64,000 bases of DNA from Filobacillus milosensis (GTDB lineage Bacteria > Bacillota > Bacilli > Bacillales > Alkalibacillaceae): the NCBI RefSeq assembly GCF_004402015.1, contig NZ_SOPW01000015.1, forward strand, positions 1-64,000, read 5' to 3'. A model generated the notes under the pieces. That model was not told where the DNA came from, did no database searches, and saw nothing but the letters and a program-made list of their open reading frames with translations. The position numbers and the translations under genes were made by a program. Below, in pieces: positions 7,115-16,300 of the stretch (the stretch's first letter is position 1; each line of letters opens with the position of its first letter).

Positions 7115-8962
7115 TTATTGAGCGTCATTTACCCACCATAAGTGTGGATTATTAATGAAGCTATATGGTAATGGATCTACACCTTGTAAACGTTCGTTAT
7201 AGGCATAGATTTTGTTTTGTGCATAAAGTAATACAGCTGGTAAATCTGTTGCATATAAATTTTGCCATTCTGCATAAACTTGCTCACGGAACGATTGTTC
7301 AAATGCTTCAGGTGTTTTAAGACCTTTGTTGATTAACTCATCTGATTTAGGGTTGTTCCAACGTGAAATATTGTAAGCTGCTTCAATATTCCAAAGACCG
7401 TTCGGATCCGGATCTCCACTACCTAGAGACCAACCTAAAAGATATAAATCTACTTCTGGATTTTGGTCATCGTTGGTCATAATATCTTCAATATAAGCAG
7501 AAAACTCGCTCGCCTGCCCAAGATTTACATTAATCCCTATCTCTTCAAGATTCTCTTCAATAATAGGCGCTGATCTCTCACGAATTTTGTTACCTGTTGG
7601 GTATGCTAAATCTAGAATCCACTCTTCACCCTCAGGTGTATCACGCCATCCATCACCATCAGCATCTACATAACCTGCTTCATCTAACATTTGAGCAGCT
7701 GTGTCTGGGTTATATTCATACTGAGGAACATCCTCTGTATATGCCCAGAATTGTTGCGCGATTGGCGCATTAATTACACTACCATGACCATGTAATAACC
7801 CTTGAACAAGGCCTGGTCGGTTAATCGCGTAAGCAATAGCTTGACGAACTTGTTGATCAGCTACATCAGGGTTTTCAATCCAATTGTCTGGGTTAATAGT
7901 TCCCGACTCAGCATCTTCTGTCGTACGATAGTTCAGTTTAAAGCCCATTAACTGATAACCAAAGTCCGTTTGTTCCATCATTTCAATATTGTCATATCCC
8001 GCTACCATATCATAGTCAGCAGCCGGCACACCGTTAGGGTCTGCCACGAAATCAATCTCACCAGTTTCTAATAAACTAGTAATAACCGATTGGTCTACAA
8101 CCTTCCAAGTAATTTTGTCAAGGTAAGGCTTGCCGTTCCAGTAATCATCATTTCTAGTAAGAACATATTGTTCACGTTCGACCATATCACTGAAAACAAA
8201 TGGCCCAGTACCAATAACTTCTCCAGCATCTAAAGTCGCTGGGTGACTTGGCATTTCTGAGACAGGTATGTCTTCAAAAATGTGTTTAGGTATAATCGTG
8301 AAACTAGAGTAGTATAACGGGTTTACATTCGGCTCTTTAAAGTGGAATGTTACCGTATATTTGTCATCTGCCGTAACACCTTGGAATTCATCCGTTTCAC
8401 CTGCAACGTATTCTTCATACCCTACAAGAGGTGTTACATACTCAGTACGGATACCACCTGCTTCTGTGTATCCTGGGTCAGCAATGGTCTGGTAAGTAAA
8501 TACAACATCTTCTGCTGTAAATTCTTCACCATCATGCCATTTCACACCTTCTTCTAACTGGAAGGTAATCGCCGTTTGATCTTCGTTCGTTTTCCATTCT
8601 TTTGCCAGCTGAGGAATAAACTCGAGTGATCCGTTCTGAGAAACTAATGCTTCATGTGTAAATGAAAGAATATTAGCCTCATAAGCCTCTGAGTAGAAAA
8701 TTGGGTTGTAAACTCCCGCCGGTGCTGTGTCCATTGCACCTACTAGTTCTCCACCTGATTTCGGCTCATCACTAGCCGTTTCTCCACCATCGTCTTCGCC
8801 AGAATCTTCGCCACCATCATCACTATCTTCATCTGATGGCTCTTCTGTTTGATCGTCTTCATCTGAAGGTTCTTCATTTCCTGAATCTGAATTACAAGCC
8901 ACTAACAAAAATGCAAATAAAGTTAAAACAATTAACAAATACCAAAATTTCTTATTCAACAA
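7115..8962 (-). CDS. oppA: Oligopeptide-binding lipoprotein, OppA type
   Basis: An SBP_bac_5 solute-binding protein of about 615 residues. It has a lipoprotein signal ending in LLVAC, then a linker of about 45 residues made almost wholly of Asp, Glu, Ser and Gly, then the ligand-binding domain. It captures peptides outside the membrane for OppBCDF. An ORF opens at 9004, but AGGGGG lies inside that extension. I therefore prefer a TTG at 8962 (7 bases after the SD) or 8959 next to it. The acidic linker is typical of halophile surface proteins. Third gene of the operon. Confidence 0.92.
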   Translation of the reverse strand: MLNKKFWYLLIVLTLFAFLLVACNSDSGNEEPSDEDDQTEEPSDEDSDDGGEDSGEDDGGETASDEPKSGGELVGAMDTAPAGVYNPIFYSEAYEANILSFTHEALVSQNGSLEFIPQLAKEWKTNEDQTAITFQLEEGVKWHDGEEFTAEDVVFTYQTIADPGYTEAGGIRTEYVTPLVGYEEYVAGETDEFQGVTADDKYTVTFHFKEPNVNPLYYSSFTIIPKHIFEDIPVSEMPSHPATLDAGEVIGTGPFVFSDMVEREQYVLTRNDDYWNGKPYLDKITWKVVDQSVITSLLETGEIDFVADPNGVPAADYDMVAGYDNIEMMEQTDFGYQLMGFKLNYRTTEDAESGTINPDNWIENPDVADQQVRQAIAYAINRPGLVQGLLHGHGSVINAPIAQQFWAYTEDVPQYEYNPDTAAQMLDEAGYVDADGDGWRDTPEGEEWILDLAYPTGNKIRERSAPIIEENLEEIGINVNLGQASEFSAYIEDIMTNDDQNPEVDLYLLGWSLGSGDPDPNGLWNIEAAYNISRWNNPKSDELINKGLKTPEAFEQSFREQVYAEWQNLYATDLPAVLLYAQNKIYAYNERLQGVDPLPYSFINNPHLWWVNDAQ

Positions 8963-9056
8963 ACTCAATCCCCCTTTAATAATTTCGAGAAACAATTTAA
9001 CCAACTATCGTGGCTCCCTCCCCACTAATCACCCCCTAAAAGTATGTAAGAAAATA

Positions 9057-10067
9057 TTATTCTTCATCATATAAGTGACAGGCGACATAATGACCATCAC
9101 CTTTATGTTGAAGTTCAGGCCTAACTTCTGCACACCTCTCATGTGCCATTGGACACCTTGTTCTAAAAGCACAACCACTCGGCGGATTAGAAGGACTTGG
9201 TAAATCCCCTTCTAACTTTATCTTTTCGCGTTCAACGTCTACATTAGTATCTGGAATAGCAGAAAGAAGTGCCTGTGTATAAGGATGTAGAGGGTTTTCA
9301 TAGATTGGCTTTTTAGGAGCCACCTCTACTAGCCTTCCAAGGTACATAACACCTACACGATCACTGACATGCTTAACCACGCTTAAATCATGTGAAATAA
9401 ATAGATATGTTAATCCAAATTCATCTTGAAGGTCATCCATCAAATTCAGAACCTGAGCTTGAATGGAAACATCCAAAGCAGAAACAGCTTCATCTGCAAT
9501 TACAAATTTAGGATTAATTGCTAGTGCTCGAGCGATACTAATTCGTTGACGCTGTCCACCAGAGAATTCGTGAGGGTATTTCATACGATCGCTGGCTCTT
9601 AACCCTACTTTTTCCAACAAAGTGTTAACAAGTTCTTTTCGCTCTTTTTTGTTCATGTCCGTTTGAATAATCAATGGTTCTTCAATTAATTGTTCTACAC
9701 TCATCTTTGTGTTCAGAGATGCAAAAGGGTCTTGGAAAACGATCTGCATATCTCTTCTTATTGGACGTAATTTTTTATTCCTCAAATGAGTAATATCCTG
9801 ATCATTAAAAAGAATCTTTCCATCAGTTGGCTCGAGTAACCGAAGAATGGCACGACCTAACGTTGATTTACCTGATCCTGACTCACCAACAATCCCCAAT
9901 GTTTCTCCTTGTTTAATATCAAAGGTGACACCATCAACAGCTTTGACATGACCAATAGTGCGCTTTAATACCCCGCCTTTGATTGGAAAATACTTTTTTA
10001 AGTTTTCCACTCTTACTAACGTTTGTTGTTCAGTTTGAATAAGATCTTTTTCTTCAACAGTCGCCAT
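9057..10067 (-). CDS. oppF: Oligopeptide ABC transporter ATPase, OppF type
   Basis: A 336-residue ABC ATPase with Walker [10 protein letters not shown] at 61-69, signature FSGGQRQR at 168-175 and Walker B FVIADE at 188-193. A C-terminal oligo_HPY extension carries a cysteine cluster ([14 protein letters not shown]). It powers peptide import through OppB/OppC, together with the OppD ATPase encoded 11 bp upstream. The N-terminal [10 protein letters not shown] segment is typical of OppF rather than OppD. Confidence 0.95.
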   Translation of the reverse strand: MATVEEKDLIQTEQQTLVRVENLKKYFPIKGGVLKRTIGHVKAVDGVTFDIKQGETLGIVGESGSGKSTLGRAILRLLEPTDGKILFNDQDITHLRNKKLRPIRRDMQIVFQDPFASLNTKMSVEQLIEEPLIIQTDMNKKERKELVNTLLEKVGLRASDRMKYPHEFSGGQRQRISIARALAINPKFVIADEAVSALDVSIQAQVLNLMDDLQDEFGLTYLFISHDLSVVKHVSDRVGVMYLGRLVEVAPKKPIYENPLHPYTQALLSAIPDTNVDVEREKIKLEGDLPSPSNPPSGCAFRTRCPMAHERCAEVRPELQHKGDGHYVACHLYDEE

Positions 10068-10078
10068 GGTTAGCCCCC

Positions 10079-11059
10079 TTAATCATCCTTTGAATATAAG
10101 TAACAACGTACCGCGTGATCATGATCTAAATGTATAATCTCTGGATTAGATTTAAAACATTGATCCATGGCATGCGGACATCGGCTTGAGAAACGGCAAC
10201 CTTCAGGAAAACTATGCGCTGGCGGAACCGTTCCTCGAATAGTTCCCAATCTATCTTCTTCTTTATATATACTTGGTAGACTCTCTAATAGCCCTTCAGT
10301 ATATGGATGCTTAGGGTCTTTAAAAAGTACCTTTTTAGGTGATTCTTCAACTATTTGGCCACCATACATTACCAGAACTCGATCAGCATATTCGGCTACG
10401 ACACCTAAATCGTGCGTAATCAATAAGAGTCCCATATTCAGCTTAGCTTTCATTTCGTTCATTAAATCCAGGATTTGGGCCTGAATTGTCACATCTAGTG
10501 CGGTTGTGGGTTCGTCCGCTATTAATAACTTGGGATCGCAGGAGATAGCAATCGCAATCATCGCACGCTGCCTCATTCCACCTGATAACTGGTGAGGATA
10601 CTCATCAATAGTCTGGTCTGCCCTCGGAAAACCAACTAATTTTAATAAATCAATCGCACGCTGTCTTGCCTGCTTCTTACTCATCTTTTTATGTTTTCTC
10701 AGCACTTCGGTAATTTGGTTTCCTATCGTATATACAGGGTTCAACGCAGTCATTGGCTCCTGAAAAATCATCGCGACATCATTACCACGAATTTTAGTCA
10801 TTTCTTTATCTGATAAAGTTAATAGATTTCGTCCAAGTAAGCTAACTTCTCCATCTACAATTTTTCCGGGTTTATTAATCAACTGCATAATAGATAATGA
10901 GGTGATACTCTTACCACTGCCCGACTCCCCAACTAATGCTACTGTCTCACCGGCCTTAACTGTTAAATCCACATCATCTACTGCTCTTGCCACTTTGTCA
11001 TCATCTAAAAAGAAGTAAGTTTTTAGATCTTTAACATCTAATACCGTCTCATTTGTCAC
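10079..11059 (-). CDS. oppD: Oligopeptide ABC transporter ATPase, OppD type
   Basis: A 326-residue ABC ATPase with Walker [10 protein letters not shown] at 44-52, signature LSGGMRQR at 158-165 and Walker B LLIADE at 178-183. The oligo_HPY C-terminus has the motif [14 protein letters not shown]. It is the first gene of oppDFABC, an order common for Opp/Dpp importers in bacilli. It diverges from the hydrolase-LuxR regulator across a 560-bp gap. Confidence 0.95.
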   Translation of the reverse strand: MTNETVLDVKDLKTYFFLDDDKVARAVDDVDLTVKAGETVALVGESGSGKSITSLSIMQLINKPGKIVDGEVSLLGRNLLTLSDKEMTKIRGNDVAMIFQEPMTALNPVYTIGNQITEVLRKHKKMSKKQARQRAIDLLKLVGFPRADQTIDEYPHQLSGGMRQRAMIAIAISCDPKLLIADEPTTALDVTIQAQILDLMNEMKAKLNMGLLLITHDLGVVAEYADRVLVMYGGQIVEESPKKVLFKDPKHPYTEGLLESLPSIYKEEDRLGTIRGTVPPAHSFPEGCRFSSRCPHAMDQCFKSNPEIIHLDHDHAVRCYLYSKDD

Positions 11060-11178
11060 CTAGCAACACCCCAAAATTGTTTTATGGATACGAAATATGT
11101 ACTATATTCCTCTCTTAAAAACTATGCTTGCCTTAAATAATTTATTAGAGAGATTTTCGAGAATTTATACCATGTATT

Positions 11179-11208
11179 TATATAAACAAACTTTTTAAGT
11201 TTTTTCAA
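11179..11208 (-). promoter_or_regulatory. Candidate opp operon promoter
   Basis: On the minus strand, TTGAAA, an 18-base spacer and TATATA lie about 120 bp upstream of oppD, in very AT-rich DNA. Other weak matches occur nearby, so this is only the best candidate. Confidence 0.4.
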
Positions 11209-11388
11209 TATTATAAATAGTTCTAATTTTTTGTTATTTTGTCTAATTTTATCGAAATTTGTAGAAAGTTGTGATAAAACTTAAAAATATTCTAAAAACT
11301 TTTTTAAAAATGTATTACAGGACTGGCTATACTTCGCAATACGAAACATTCGAACTTAGAAATAGATAGGATAATGATTTTGTCGAAT

Positions 11389-11433
11389 CACACAGAAACC
11401 CTAACCAATTTGATTGATTAGGGTTTCTGTGTG
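11389..11433 (+). repeat. 45-bp near-perfect inverted repeat in the opp/regulator gap
   Basis: CACACAGAAACCCTAA is repeated as its exact reverse complement 13 bases later. The loop itself continues the pairing with CAAT/ATTG after one mismatch, giving about 20 bp of stem. Neither flank has a clear T run, so it does not look like a standard terminator. It lies between the opp promoter candidate and the promoter of the divergent regulator. I see nothing else in 11209-11388 but AT-rich DNA. Confidence 0.8.
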
Positions 11434-11558
11434 AACTATGGACTTAATTTATGCGAATCTTTCTTTGTAGGGACTATTGTTTCTTTAACTTGAGGTAGAA
11501 AGTTTTGAAGACGTTGCGATTTTCCTTTTCTCCCATAACACATGTATTTTGGTAGAAA

Positions 11559-11587
11559 TAGACAAATTTTCAAGAGAGTTATATAAT
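11559..11587 (+). promoter_or_regulatory. Promoter of the hydrolase-LuxR regulator
   Basis: TAGACA, a 17-base spacer and a perfect TATAAT. The predicted start near 11594 leaves a leader of about 28 bases containing AAGG before the ATG. Confidence 0.7.
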
Positions 11588-11621
11588 AATATTACTAATT
11601 AATGTTACAAGGATGAGCCTA

Positions 11622-12713
11622 ATGACTCATAAGTTCGATTTACAAAGCATCTATTACAAATGGATTGAATCTACTAATGACGCCTCTGCAGATACCTTAA
11701 TATTCATTCACGGCCTCGGCCATGATCACCGTACATGGAATTATATCATTCCTTACCTCAACGAAAGCTTTAATATATTAACTTACGACTTAAGGGGACA
11801 TGGCAAGAGCTCCGAAACAGATGGAGCAATCACTTTTGATAGTCTTGCTCAAGATTTAAGACTCTTGATCAAGGAATTAGATATCAGCAATTTTCATATT
11901 TTTGCACAAGGGCTTGGAGGATATGTCGGAATACAGGCTGCAAGTCAACTTAATTTAAAATCTCTCATTTTAGTTGGTGTGCCGATAAATTTCCCTAATA
12001 GTTTAGTGAATCAAATAATTAAAAGGGAGAAATCTCAATCAGATGAAATATCTTTATTGAGTTTGGCTGAAAAGATGATCAACATTATCTGTTATAAAAC
12101 TACAGAAGAAAAAAAGGAGATTTTACTAGATGCATATAAAAAGGTTAAACCAGAGTTGTATTATAAGTTATTTAACTTGGATAACTCTGACTCTATTAAG
12201 GAATCTTTAGCCCAAGTCGATTTTCCTATTTTATTAATGTCTGGTGCAGAGGATTCAATTTATCCCCCCGAAGTGTTCAGTTTTAATCTGAACTTTATTA
12301 AACAGGCTCGGTATTATATCGTTCCTGACGCCTCTTACATGATTCAACTAGACCAACCTGAACTGGTATCAGAAATGGTTAAAAGGTTTATTAAAAATCC
12401 ACCTAAACAACAAAAATCGTTATCAAGCAATTATAGGAAAGAACTTTTAATTGAGTGGCACACCTCTATAGGGGACTTCTTACATGACGATTTGATCAAC
12501 CAAGAATTAATCGAAGCCATAACCCCACGTGAACTAAAAGTATTAGAACTTTTGAATATAGGGTTAACAAATAAACAAATTGCGGATAAGCTTTGTTTAA
12601 CTGAGGGGACCGTCAAAGGATATAACCATAATATCTACTCAAAATTTCAGGTTAATAATCGAACTCAGGCGCTTCAAAAAGCGAGGAAACTTAAAATAAT
12701 AAGAGATTATTAA
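11622..12713 (+). CDS. Degenerate alpha/beta-hydrolase fused to LuxR-type HTH regulator
   Basis: A 363-residue two-domain protein. Residues about 10-260 are an alpha/beta-hydrolase fold, with FIHGLGHD near 28-35 and DLRGHGKS near 56-63. The nucleophile elbow, normally GxSxG, reads AQGLGG, so serine is replaced by glycine (about 97). The usual GH near the C-terminal catalytic histidine reads SY (about 239). Only the acid-position Asp (about 211) remains. Residues about 299-360 are a LuxR/GerE HTH (TPREL, NKQIADKL, EGTVK, NNRTQA). I infer a one-component regulator whose dead hydrolase binds a ligand. The ATG at 11622 is preferred to 11613 because AAGG lies upstream at suitable spacing. The target is unknown; divergent opp is a candidate. 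Confidence 0.85.
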   Translation: MTHKFDLQSIYYKWIESTNDASADTLIFIHGLGHDHRTWNYIIPYLNESFNILTYDLRGHGKSSETDGAITFDSLAQDLRLLIKELDISNFHIFAQGLGGYVGIQAASQLNLKSLILVGVPINFPNSLVNQIIKREKSQSDEISLLSLAEKMINIICYKTTEEKKEILLDAYKKVKPELYYKLFNLDNSDSIKESLAQVDFPILLMSGAEDSIYPPEVFSFNLNFIKQARYYIVPDASYMIQLDQPELVSEMVKRFIKNPPKQQKSLSSNYRKELLIEWHTSIGDFLHDDLINQELIEAITPRELKVLELLNIGLTNKQIADKLCLTEGTVKGYNHNIYSKFQVNNRTQALQKARKLKIIRDY

Positions 12714-12723
12714 TTCTCATATA

Positions 12724-12758
12724 TAAAAAAACATGAGCAGCATAATTACCACTCATGT
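12724..12758 (-). terminator. Terminator of the tail-collar/cadherin/GNAT operon
   Basis: On the minus strand, ACATGAG pairs with CTCATGT, extended by G-U pairs to about 12 bp, followed by seven T residues. It lies 50 bp after the GNAT stop codon. The plus strand has no T run, so it mainly serves the minus-strand operon. Confidence 0.75.
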
Positions 12759-12809
12759 ATCAGATCTCTTGATATGGACCAATTTAGTACACTCAACCCA
12801 AAACTACAA

Positions 12810-13286
12810 CTACTTTAGCGATTTCCATTCCATGTAAATATTAATGTCATTACCATCTATCACATGAAACCCTAATCTTTTATATAGTTTTAAAGCTGGA
12901 TTGTCAGGTCGCACGGTAAGCCTTATAGAGATTTTATTTTTTGCTGCTTCATGTTGAAGTTCCTTTATAAGTTTAGTGCCTATTCCACTACCTCGAAATT
13001 TAGGTAGTAAAGATATATCGACAAGAGTGAGACAAGATTGGGAATGATCAATCAAGACCCTTCCTGCATTCTCACTCTTAACCGAAATTAATAGCTTATA
13101 AAGGTTCGGATATTGTTGTTCGTAAGATTGCTGTTGCGCTCGATATTGTATTAATAAAAACTCAATCTGTTGCTGGTTATCCCATCCCCAAAGCATCATC
13201 TCATTCTGGCGAGTACTTGCATACAATTCAAATAAGAAACTTTGATCAACTTCAGGTATGATTTCCCTAGTTTGGACATATCGCAC
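12810..13286 (-). CDS. GNAT-family N-acetyltransferase, tail-collar-locus type
   Basis: A 158-residue GNAT-fold protein with the acetyl-CoA binding motif LLPKFRGSGIGT at 93-104 and the C-terminal PDNPALKLYKRLGF segment. The N-terminal pattern (FLFELYASTR, then a Gln-rich helix with QYRAQQQSYEQQYP) is, as I recall, characteristic of a GNAT subgroup encoded next to phage-tail-collar proteins in many bacteria. It is the last gene of the cassette, 39 bp after the giant SLH protein. Its substrate is unknown; modification of a cassette protein is a guess. Confidence 0.88.
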   Translation of the reverse strand: MRYVQTREIIPEVDQSFLFELYASTRQNEMMLWGWDNQQQIEFLLIQYRAQQQSYEQQYPNLYKLLISVKSENAGRVLIDHSQSCLTLVDISLLPKFRGSGIGTKLIKELQHEAAKNKISIRLTVRPDNPALKLYKRLGFHVIDGNDINIYMEWKSLK

Positions 13287-13325
13287 TTAAAAGCGTCCTC
13301 TCCACCAATAAACTACTTTCATAAA

Positions 13326-16300
13326 TTATTTATCCTCTTGACTGTGAGTAGAAGCTGCCTCAATTTCTCCTGCAGCCCAATGATTGGTAGGGACATCTGG
13401 AAAAGAAGTTTGGTCTACTTCCTGTATAGGCTTTCGATCCAGCAAACGATTGAAAACAATTACTGCTTCCGCTCTTGTCAAAGTTTGATTAGGACGAAAA
13501 GACCCATCTGGATACCCGCTCATAATTCCCCAGTCACTCACTTTCAGGATAATATCCTTAGCCCAATGTTCTGCGACATCTGAATATTTAGCATTAGGTT
13601 GTATATCGAAGTTACCTTGTTTCAACTTAAAGGTGATGACTGCCATTTCAGCTCGAGTAATCGAATCATTCGGCCGAAAATTGCCTTGGTAATCTCCAAC
13701 CATTAACCCAGACGTAACAACCTCTGTAATCGCTTTAGCTGCCCAATGATTATTCGCAACATCTGTAGGTTCTTTTATTTCATCAGATAATTCATTTGAG
13801 AATATTTTCGCTAACATGCTTGCTATTTCAGCACGCGTCATTCCTTTATTGGGTCGAAATGTACCATCCGGAAAGCCTTGAATATATGGCCCATAATAAT
13901 CTATTTCATCTTGATCTTCTTCATTTTTACCATCCTGCTTATCTTCATCCTGTTCGTCACTTGAATCATCATCGTAATCAAATGTTGGTCTGCTTTTCCT
14001 TGTGGCTACTAGATGATATATTTGGGTCGTTATACCATCTTGTGCTGTGACCTCAATAAAAATATCATTGTTACCTACCTTCAAAGTAATGGGGTCTGAC
14101 TGTAACTGATCTGTACCTTTCAAACCATTCACCTTAAAGGAAGCATATTGATTTAACAAGCTAGCCGTAACAGACAATTTACTAACTGAATAAGGTAAAG
14201 CTATTTTGTATTGATATACATTTGAATCAAATTTAGGCGTGAGATTGCCGGCATTAATTGATAAAGCTGACAAAAGAGCATCATCAGAAGGTAATATTTC
14301 AACGTTGATTTTACCCTTACTCGTCTGACCCTTCTCATCATAAACTTTATAGGTCACCGTATCCTGACCATGTTCACCTGCGTATGGTGTATAAGTAAAT
14401 TCACCCGTATTAACATCACTAATTAACGTTTCTCCTTTGAGCCCCTGACTTACCACTTCAAAAGTTAATGTATCGCTATCAGCATCTGTAGCATGCAACT
14501 TCCCTTCATATGGTGTGTCTACGTTGATGATGACATCCATAGATTTTGCCACTGGAGGATCATTAACAGAGGCAATTGTTAAAGCAACAGCCGCATGATC
14601 AAGGGATTTTAATTCATTGTCTTTTCCTTTCCACTTAAAACTGGTTGATCCATTCCAATTATCGTCAGGTTGAAATATCAAACTATCTATCTCAGATATT
14701 AATATATCAATAGGAAGAGGAATCTCAGTTCCATTAAATAATAAGACGCCATTCAATGGTTTGGATATTATTTGAATTTTTGCTAACGTGTCGCCGTCTT
14801 CGTCAGTGTATGAAAAGTGACTACTGTTAAATCGAAAAGCTTGATCCTCGATTCCGTTAAATGAACTATCAGATACTTGTGGCGCTTCATTTTGATTCAT
14901 CACAGTTACATCAAATGTCATCGAGTTGTCATTAACACCATCAGTAACTCCGACCGTCACTTTGTAAACGTTATTTTTATCCTTATCTAACGGATTCTCA
15001 TAATTAGGTAACGATTTAAAAGCCAGTTCTCCTGAAGATGAATCTATTTCAAACAGGGCTGCATCCTTTCCTCCGTATATGGAATACTCAAACGTTCCTA
15101 TCGTGTCAGGATCATTCACATTCACTGATGTAACGGTCTTTTTGTTTTCATTAACACTTATGGAGTAATTATTAGTAATAATTGGGGTAGTGTCATTCTC
15201 ATCCTGTACACTAACAATTATTTCTTCGTTAGTTTCATTAATACCATCCGATACCTTAATGTCTAATTCATAAAGCTGATTTCCATCTGCATCAAGTGGG
15301 TATTCATAATCTGGAGCCACTTTAAATGTTAACTCACCAGTAACCGCATCAATTTTAAATAAATTTGAATCCGCCCCACTCACAATGGCATAATTTAAAA
15401 CTCCTACATTATCCACGTCGGTTACAATGAAATTAACCTTTGTATTATTTTCAGTAATTTTTAAGGATTTGTTGGGAATAGCAGGTGCATTATCATTTAA
15501 ATCCTCAACACTTATTATTAGTGTTTGTGTACTACCTTTATATCCATCAGTTGCCTCAATATCAATTTCATAAGTATTGTTTACATCAATATCTCCAGGC
15601 TTTTCATAGTCCGGTGCTGTTGAGAAAAATAATTCACCTGATGCATCATTTATTTTAAAATGACTTGAATCTTTCCCCTCTTTTATGATGTAGGTTATAC
15701 TGTCACCTTCCGGATCATCAGCCGTTACGGTTAACACGAAGCTGTTATTTTCATTAACATTTACATTACCGCTACTAGATAAAACAGGCGACTCATTCAC
15801 ATTTTGAACAATGACTGAGATGTTTTTATTAACGAAATGAACACCATCAGACACTTGAATTTGAACTTTATAGCTATTATTATTATCAGAGTCTTGGGGA
15901 GATTCAAAATTTGGCGAACCAGAAAACGACAATTCTCCGTTTACAGAATTGACACTAAATAAATCAGAGTCTACACCCCCGATAATATTATATTCAAACA
16001 ACCCTACAGTATCTGCATCCGTCACGTTTATGGTTATTACAGTAGAGGTATTTTCATTGACTTTAATAGAATCTTGATTAGTAATGATGGGTGAATTGTC
16101 ATTAACATCCTTTACATTCACAGTTAACAACTGGCTGTCAGTGTTTAATCCATCAGACACTTGAACTCTAACTTGATAGCTGTTATTTTTGTCTGAATCA
16201 CTTGGATTCTCATAATCTACTAATGAAGCTAGAGTTAAGTCTCCTGATGATGGATTAATAATAAATTGCCCATCATCTGCACCCCCAATGATGGAATAGG

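Noticed and set aside
11136-11170. CodY box upstream of opp
   Set aside because: GATTTTCGAGAATTT has five mismatches to the 15-base CodY consensus, which is not better than chance in DNA this AT-rich.
13796-14050. ORF antisense to the cadherin/SLH gene, and many similar antisense frames elsewhere
   Set aside because: These are shadow frames of long, well-supported genes, with no ribosome site or recognisable product.
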